NCBI GenBank assembly: GCA_018679695.1
Contig: JAHHKH010000440.1
Span: forward strand, 1 to 18,314
Length of the DNA stretch: 18,314 bases
Direction: 5' to 3'
DNA from: Maribacter sp.
GTDB taxonomy: Bacteria > Bacteroidota > Bacteroidia > Flavobacteriales > Flavobacteriaceae
Below, piece after piece: positions 13,845-18,314 of the stretch. The first letter of the stretch is position 1. Every line of letters begins with the position of its first letter. The position numbers and the translations under genes are program-made. Under the pieces are notes generated by a model that worked only from the letters and a program-made list of their open reading frames with translations, made no database searches and was not told where the DNA came from.

Positions 13845-14706
13845 GTTTAAAAAACAGCGGGAATTAGGGGAAATATTGTCGGACACCTTTGCCTTTTTAC
13901 GGACGCAATTCAAACCTTTTGTATCGACCTATTTTAAAATTGTAGGTCCCTATTTAGTGGTTATGTTGATATCCATGGTTTTTTACCTAAGTGCATTCAG
14001 TTCATTTCTTGATTTCAACACCCAAAGTTCCAATGGGATATTTAGCGGAGTTAGCCTATTTTTCGGCATTCTGGTCTTTTTTGTGGCTTTGATCTTGGTA
14101 TATGCGACATCACAATCGACCGTTTTACACTATATTAAATCGTATTCTATACACGCAGGAATTATTGATTTCAACGAAATTAAAAAAGAGGTTTATAGCT
14201 CATTATGGAGTTTTATCGGACTCGGCATTTTGGTGGTACTTTCGGTTTTCATCGGATTAATGTTCTGTATTTTACCCGGTATTTATTTGGCCGTTCCCCT
14301 TTCCTTATCCTTTAGTATCATGGTATTTGCCCAGAAAAGTGTGGGCGATTCATATAGTTATGGATTTACCCTGGTCAAGGATGAATGGTGGATAACCTTT
14401 GCGACCCTTTTTGTGGTCGGAATTATCGTGACCATCGCCGGCTATGCCTTCAGTCTGCCTGCGGTAATATACCAATATGCGAAAATGGGTATTTTTTCGG
14501 GCGAGATGGATGCTACATCTATGACAGACAGTTTCGTTGATCCCATTTACATGATACTGAACATGATCGGAACAGTGGCACAAGTATTATTGAATCTGAT
14601 AACCATCATCGCAGGGGCCCTTATTTATTTTAATCTCAACGAAAAGAAAAACTTCACGGGTACTTTTGAACGTATCCAAAGCATAGGAAAAACCCCGGGG
14701 AATTAA
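13828..14706 (+). CDS. Six-helix integral membrane protein of the SpoIIM-DUF58 operon
   Basis: I do not recognise a named family for this 292-residue protein. It has a charged amphipathic start (FKKQRELGEILSDTFAFLRT) and about six membrane helices near 35-58, 72-96, 125-148, 150-166, 189-212 and 241-268. A cytoplasmic tail of about 22 residues ends GKTPGN. No catalytic motif is visible. The start overlaps the SpoIIM gene by 17 nt, and one base separates the stop from the next start, so it is translationally coupled on both sides. The opening ELGEILSDTFAFLR followed by helices recalls the glycerophosphodiester-phosphodiesterase-type membrane domain, but that resemblance is weak. It is most likely a structural subunit of the same membrane assembly. 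Confidence 0.78.
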   Translation: MTRFIEFKKQRELGEILSDTFAFLRTQFKPFVSTYFKIVGPYLVVMLISMVFYLSAFSSFLDFNTQSSNGIFSGVSLFFGILVFFVALILVYATSQSTVLHYIKSYSIHAGIIDFNEIKKEVYSSLWSFIGLGILVVLSVFIGLMFCILPGIYLAVPLSLSFSIMVFAQKSVGDSYSYGFTLVKDEWWITFATLFVVGIIVTIAGYAFSLPAVIYQYAKMGIFSGEMDATSMTDSFVDPIYMILNMIGTVAQVLLNLITIIAGALIYFNLNEKKNFTGTFERIQSIGKTPGN

Positions 14707-14707
14707 T

Positions 14708-15448
14708 ATGGTCAAAAGGCTTTTTATCATACTGTTTACTGGAATTTCGATTTGCGGTTTAAAGGCACAGCAAGATTCCACACCGGTTCAATATGATAAT
14801 AGCGAATTGCATTTGCAACAGATTTCGGAGGAAGATGTGCTAATCTATAAGGAAGATCCAAAGTTCGATTATGAAATAGTCGAGGCGGAACTTACCTGGT
14901 GGGAAAATTTCAAGACTTGGCTAGGGAACCTATTGCTGCAATTCTTTGAGTGGTTGTTTGGAGTAGAAAAGGCTACAGGCTATTTATCGATTTTCTTTCG
15001 GTTAATCCCTTATATACTAATTGGCATTCTTCTATTTCTCTTTATAAAGTTCTTCTTGAAAGTAAATTCAAGTGCGCTATTGCATACCAAAGAAAATGAA
15101 GCCGTTGCTACACTATCAGAAGAAGAGCATATCATCAAACATGAGGATATCAACGAGCTTATTCAAAATGCCCTAAAGGAAAAGAATTATAGATTGGCCA
15201 TACGTTATTATTACTTGCTGATCCTAAGGCAAATGAGCGAGAAAGGCCTTATCGACTGGGAAATTCAAAAAACCAATGATGACTATAGCAATGAATTGAA
15301 AAAGAAATCACTAAAGGTGCCTTTTGGTCATATTACGAGATTATACGATTATATATGGTATGGTGATTTCCCGATTAGCGAAACCAATTATCGCAGGGCC
15401 GAAAATACCTTTGCTACACTCAAAGAAATACTGGAAAACCATGATTAA
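14708..15448 (+). CDS. DUF4129-domain protein with signal peptide and one membrane helix
   Basis: This 246-residue protein has a signal peptide (1-20, ending LKA^Q), a periplasmic segment (21-90) rich in acidic and aromatic residues, one membrane helix (about 92-117) and a cytoplasmic C-terminal DUF4129 domain (about 150-240). The domain match is clear: AIRYYYLLILRQMSEKGLID (164-183), WEIQKTNDDY (184-193) and YDYIWYGDFPISETNYRR (213-230), the usual KTN...Y...WYG pattern. In other lineages DUF4129 is found at the cytoplasmic end of transglutaminase-like membrane proteins encoded with MoxR and DUF58; here it is not fused to a transglutaminase domain. It lies 1 nt after the previous gene and overlaps the next by 8 nt. 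Its function is unknown. Confidence 0.87.
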   Translation: MVKRLFIILFTGISICGLKAQQDSTPVQYDNSELHLQQISEEDVLIYKEDPKFDYEIVEAELTWWENFKTWLGNLLLQFFEWLFGVEKATGYLSIFFRLIPYILIGILLFLFIKFFLKVNSSALLHTKENEAVATLSEEEHIIKHEDINELIQNALKEKNYRLAIRYYYLLILRQMSEKGLIDWEIQKTNDDYSNELKKKSLKVPFGHITRLYDYIWYGDFPISETNYRRAENTFATLKEILENHD

Positions 15449-16655
15449 AAAAGGCGCTGTATATATTATTATCGCCTTGGTCACCATGGTAATACTTATG
15501 CTCTTTCAATATAGCAAACCCAAGGAAATAAACTGGTTTCCCTCTTATGTGGCACAACACAAAATTCCCTATGGCACCTATATCCTAAATGATTTAATGG
15601 AAAAAAAGTTTGGTGATAATTTAAGGCAAATCCACAAACCCCCATTTGAATTTCTTCAGTCCGATTCCACCGCCAGGGGTACCTATTTTTTTGTGAACAA
15701 CAATGTTTCATTCGGAGAATCGGAATTAACCAAACTTTTGGATTGGACGGCGAAGGGAAATACCCTGTTTATCGCCTCAGGTCACTATGAGCAAGAATTG
15801 AAAGATACGATACATTTTCAAACGGTAGGCCTGTATGCCGATTTTGGGGAAGACCAAAAGCAGGTACATCGACTCTTGCACCCTCATTTCAAAAGTGACA
15901 AATCCTATAATTTCAGTAAGGACAATTATGCGACTTATTTCAATGAGGTCGATACGCTACAGGCGAGGGGCATTGGGCAAGTTGATTATGTATCGGAAGG
16001 TGGTTCGACACAGCATAACAACCTCAATATCATAAAGCTACCCTTTGGCAAAGGTCAGATCATACTCAGTGTCTTTCCCAAGGCATTTACCAACTATTTC
16101 ATATTGGAAGGCAACAATAAGGACTATACGGCCGGTTTGCTTTCATATATCGACGGCAGTAAACCCATTTACATGGATAATCATTATAAATCGGGAAAAT
16201 CGTTTTATACCTCGCCCATGTATATCTTTCTGAATACCAAGGAATTTAAATGGGCCTATTATATTGCATTGATCGGGGTACTGTTCTATGTGTTTTTCGA
16301 GGGAAAACGAAAACAAAGGGCGATTCCCGTGGTAGTTCCTTTAAAAAACCAGACACTAGCCTTTACAAGAACCATAGCCGATATGTATTTTGAAAAAGGC
16401 GAGCAAAAATCAATAACAGACCATAAAATCGATTATTTTTTGGAATATATACGCTCCCATTTTCATCTGGGCACCTTAAACCAGGACGATGAATTCTTTC
16501 GCAACCTTGCGGCCCGAACCAACCATTCCCTTGATGAGATAAAGGATTTTTTCCATTTCATGGAAAAATTGAAAATACGATCGGTAATCACCAATAGCGA
16601 TCTTAAAAAATTGAATTCCCTAATTGAAAAATTTAAAATGAAAGCGCATGGATAA
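15441..16655 (+). CDS. DUF4350-domain membrane protein
   Basis: This 404-residue protein starts at the ATG at 15441, inside the stop region of the DUF4129 gene (8-nt overlap). The same frame is open from 15324, but that part is the shadow of the upstream gene. An N-terminal helix (5-23) anchors a periplasmic domain (about 27-255) with the DUF4350 layout. It opens with YGTYILNDLM (44-53), has GNTLFIASG (106-114), and closes with LPFGKGQIILSVFPKAFTNY (190-209), a Rossmann-like arrangement related to the GATase/ThuA fold. A second helix (261-277) is followed by a basic KRKQR stop-transfer and a helical cytoplasmic domain (283-404) that resembles a winged-helix or coiled region. It could carry a signal between periplasm and the MoxR ATPase encoded next; that is inference. 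Confidence 0.85.
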   Translation: MIKKGAVYIIIALVTMVILMLFQYSKPKEINWFPSYVAQHKIPYGTYILNDLMEKKFGDNLRQIHKPPFEFLQSDSTARGTYFFVNNNVSFGESELTKLLDWTAKGNTLFIASGHYEQELKDTIHFQTVGLYADFGEDQKQVHRLLHPHFKSDKSYNFSKDNYATYFNEVDTLQARGIGQVDYVSEGGSTQHNNLNIIKLPFGKGQIILSVFPKAFTNYFILEGNNKDYTAGLLSYIDGSKPIYMDNHYKSGKSFYTSPMYIFLNTKEFKWAYYIALIGVLFYVFFEGKRKQRAIPVVVPLKNQTLAFTRTIADMYFEKGEQKSITDHKIDYFLEYIRSHFHLGTLNQDDEFFRNLAARTNHSLDEIKDFFHFMEKLKIRSVITNSDLKKLNSLIEKFKMKAHG

Positions 16656-17646
16656 TAACGAGCAAAGCACCAACGACCTTAATTTTGATAATAGGATTCC
16701 CCTTGAGGATTTAAAAAAGGCGGTGACCAATATCAAGGCCGAACTGGCAAAGGTCATTATTGGGCAAGAAAATTTCATTGAACTCCTAATCGTATCCCTT
16801 TTGGTTGATGGTCATGTGCTGATTGAAGGCGTTCCCGGTATCGCCAAAACCATTACCGCAAAGTTGTTTGCCAAAACCTTGAAAACCAATTTCAGTCGAA
16901 TACAGTTTACCCCGGATCTAATGCCCAGTGACATTTTGGGAACATCTATTTTCAATGTAAAAACCTCAGAATTCGAGTTTAAAAAAGGGCCTATTTTCTC
17001 GAACATTATTCTTATCGATGAGATCAATCGCGCCCCGGCAAAAACCCAGGCCGCCATGTTCGAGACTATGGAAGAACGGCAGGTAACCATGGATGGCACC
17101 ACCTATGCCATGGATACCCCATTTATGGTTTTGGCCACGCAAAATCCCATTGAACAAGAAGGTACCTATGCGCTACCTGAGGCGCAATTAGACCGATTCA
17201 TTTTTAAGATCAAAGTCGATTACCCCTCCATAGAAGAAGAAGTAAAGATCATTCAAACGCATCATGAACGCAAAGGTGAACAACCCCAAGAGCTTATTTC
17301 AGGGGTTCTGACACCCAAGCAACTGGCCGATTTTAAATCGAAGATCCAGGAAGTGCTGGTCGAAGAAAAAATTATTAAATACATCGCTGATATCATTACC
17401 AAAACGAGAAACCATCCGCATTTGTATTTGGGGGGCTCCCCGAGGGCATCAATTGCCACACTTAACGCCGCAAAGGCTTTCGCTGCCATACATGGGCGGG
17501 ATTTTGTGACTCCTGAAGATGTAAAAAAAGTCTTGGTCCCTGTATTGAACCACAGGGTGATTTTGACCCCTGAGCGGGAAATGGAAGGGATGACCACGGA
17601 TAGTGTGGTGAACATGATCACGGAGTCTGTTGAAATACCTCGATAA
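16648..17646 (+). CDS. MoxR-family AAA+ ATPase
   Basis: This 332-residue AAA+ ATPase of the MoxR branch is a group of chaperone-like enzymes that activate or assemble partner complexes, often with VWA-type proteins. The P-loop GVPGIAKT (61-68) has Ala before Lys, which is common in MoxR proteins. Walker B is ILIDEINRAP (121-130), sensor 1 is ATQNPIEQEGTYALPEAQ (153-170, with N156), the arginine-containing LDRF lies at 171-174, and sensor 2 is GGSPRAS (262-268). The C-terminal lid runs to about 330. All nucleotide-binding residues are present, so it should be active. It overlaps the DUF4350 gene by 8 nt and precedes the DUF58 gene by 4 nt; DUF58 proteins are the typical MoxR partners. It acts in the cytoplasm at the inner membrane. 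Confidence 0.94.
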   Translation: MDNNEQSTNDLNFDNRIPLEDLKKAVTNIKAELAKVIIGQENFIELLIVSLLVDGHVLIEGVPGIAKTITAKLFAKTLKTNFSRIQFTPDLMPSDILGTSIFNVKTSEFEFKKGPIFSNIILIDEINRAPAKTQAAMFETMEERQVTMDGTTYAMDTPFMVLATQNPIEQEGTYALPEAQLDRFIFKIKVDYPSIEEEVKIIQTHHERKGEQPQELISGVLTPKQLADFKSKIQEVLVEEKIIKYIADIITKTRNHPHLYLGGSPRASIATLNAAKAFAAIHGRDFVTPEDVKKVLVPVLNHRVILTPEREMEGMTTDSVVNMITESVEIPR

Positions 17647-17650
17647 CCAA

Positions 17651-18314
17651 ATGCAGTTCCTAAAATCGTTCTACATACACAACTCCTTTTTTTGGTATAT
17701 CGCGGTGCTTTCCGCCTGTTTTATACTGTCTTTTTGGGTGCCCCTACTTTATCCCATGGCATGGTTGCTGACGCTTGTGCTGTTGGGACTGTTTTTGTTT
17801 GATACTTATTTACTATACGCCGATTCAAAAGGTGTAAAGGCTAGACGCGTATTGCCCCAAAAATTATCCAACAGCGATTTTAATCCCATCAGCATTGAAT
17901 TCCAGTCGTTCTATCCATTCCGGGTATTTATCTCCTTGATCGATGAATTGCCAAAGCAATTTCAAAAACGTGATTTTGATTATAGGGCCAGTCTTTCAAA
18001 AAATGGCAAACAGGAGTTCAAATATACAGTCAGACCCGTGGAACGAGGGGAATATGTGTTCGGGAACTTGAACGTTTATGCATCTTCCCCCTTGAAGATT
18101 GTAAAAAGGAGGTTTGTTTTCCAGAAAGACCAAATGGTCCCGGTTTATCCAAGCATTATTCAAATGCAGCAATACGATTTTTTGGCCATCAGTAATAAGC
18201 TATCCCAATTTGGACTTAAGAAAATAAGGCGTATTGGCCATACCCAAGAGTTTGAACAAATCAAGGAATATGTTCCCGGTGATGATATACGTACGCTTAA
18301 TTGGAAAGCCACAG
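17651..18314 (+). CDS. DUF58 protein, 3' end outside the window
   Basis: An open frame starts at the ATG at 17651 and runs to the right edge, giving 221 complete codons. Two membrane helices lie near the N-terminus (about 12-31 and 35-57), followed by a beta-rich region (about 60-165). Near the edge comes the DUF58 signature FEQIKEYVPGDDIRTLNWKA, which gives a firm family assignment. The missing part should contain the VWA-like metal-binding half. DUF58 proteins are the usual partners of MoxR ATPases, and the 4-nt spacing supports this pairing. More operon genes, for example a VWA or TPR protein, may follow outside the window. Confidence 0.92.
   Translation, partial: MQFLKSFYIHNSFFWYIAVLSACFILSFWVPLLYPMAWLLTLVLLGLFLFDTYLLYADSKGVKARRVLPQKLSNSDFNPISIEFQSFYPFRVFISLIDELPKQFQKRDFDYRASLSKNGKQEFKYTVRPVERGEYVFGNLNVYASSPLKIVKRRFVFQKDQMVPVYPSIIQMQQYDFLAISNKLSQFGLKKIRRIGHTQEFEQIKEYVPGDDIRTLNWKAT

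Noticed and set aside
16648..17646. Degenerate P-loop in the MoxR protein (Ala before Lys).
   Set aside because: GVPGxAKT is a common and active variant in MoxR proteins, so it is not evidence of inactivation.

Overview
The window looks like ordinary chromosome from a member of the Bacteroidota, most likely a marine Flavobacteriaceae. The reasons are AT-rich DNA with few clear Shine-Dalgarno sequences, several matches to the Bacteroidota -7 promoter box TAnnTTTG, small outer-membrane beta-barrel proteins with Sec signals ending in A^Q, a leucine-rich-repeat protein opening with the flavobacterial YVPDDxFEQxLIDxxYD motif, and an RDD/SpoIIM/DUF4129/DUF4350/MoxR/DUF58 gene block. I see no rRNA, tRNA, CRISPR array, insertion sequence or phage gene. 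There is also no gap longer than 300 bases without a gene.

Layout. Bases 1-791 hold the 3' part of a secreted or lipidated LRR protein (+). It converges on rsgA, a circularly permuted GTPase for 30S assembly (900-1967, -), with a two-sided terminator between them. Next on the minus strand come an AlkD-like HEAT-repeat protein (2047-2694) and the type II dehydroquinase aroQ (2808-3221). Then follow three separately terminated minus-strand outer-membrane beta-barrel genes (3393-3908, 4108-4713, 4862-5356). The outer two are old paralogues. After them, xerD (5506-6402), an exported M20D/AbgB-type amidohydrolase (6469-7914), and an ECF sigma factor with a four-helix membrane partner (8088-9237) run on the plus strand.

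Bases 9234-10736 hold a minus-strand pair: a PlsC-like acyltransferase preceded by a CoA-pyrophosphatase-type NUDIX hydrolase. The NUDIX start codon overlaps the start codon of a divergent cyclophilin-type lipoprotein isomerase (10735-11451, +).

Bases 11501-18314 hold the most coherent unit. A minus pair (UPF0126 channel or transporter and an RDD protein) diverges across only 34 bp from a tightly coupled plus-strand operon: SpoIIM-like protein, six-helix membrane protein, DUF4129 protein, DUF4350 protein, MoxR AAA+ ATPase and DUF58 protein. The last is cut by the window edge. Start-stop overlaps or gaps of 1-4 nt join all six, so they are very likely co-expressed. Their domains suggest an envelope-associated, MoxR-driven assembly or remodelling complex of unknown substrate. 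The block is a recognised conserved neighbourhood rather than a new system, but its function is unsettled and it is the best candidate for follow-up here.
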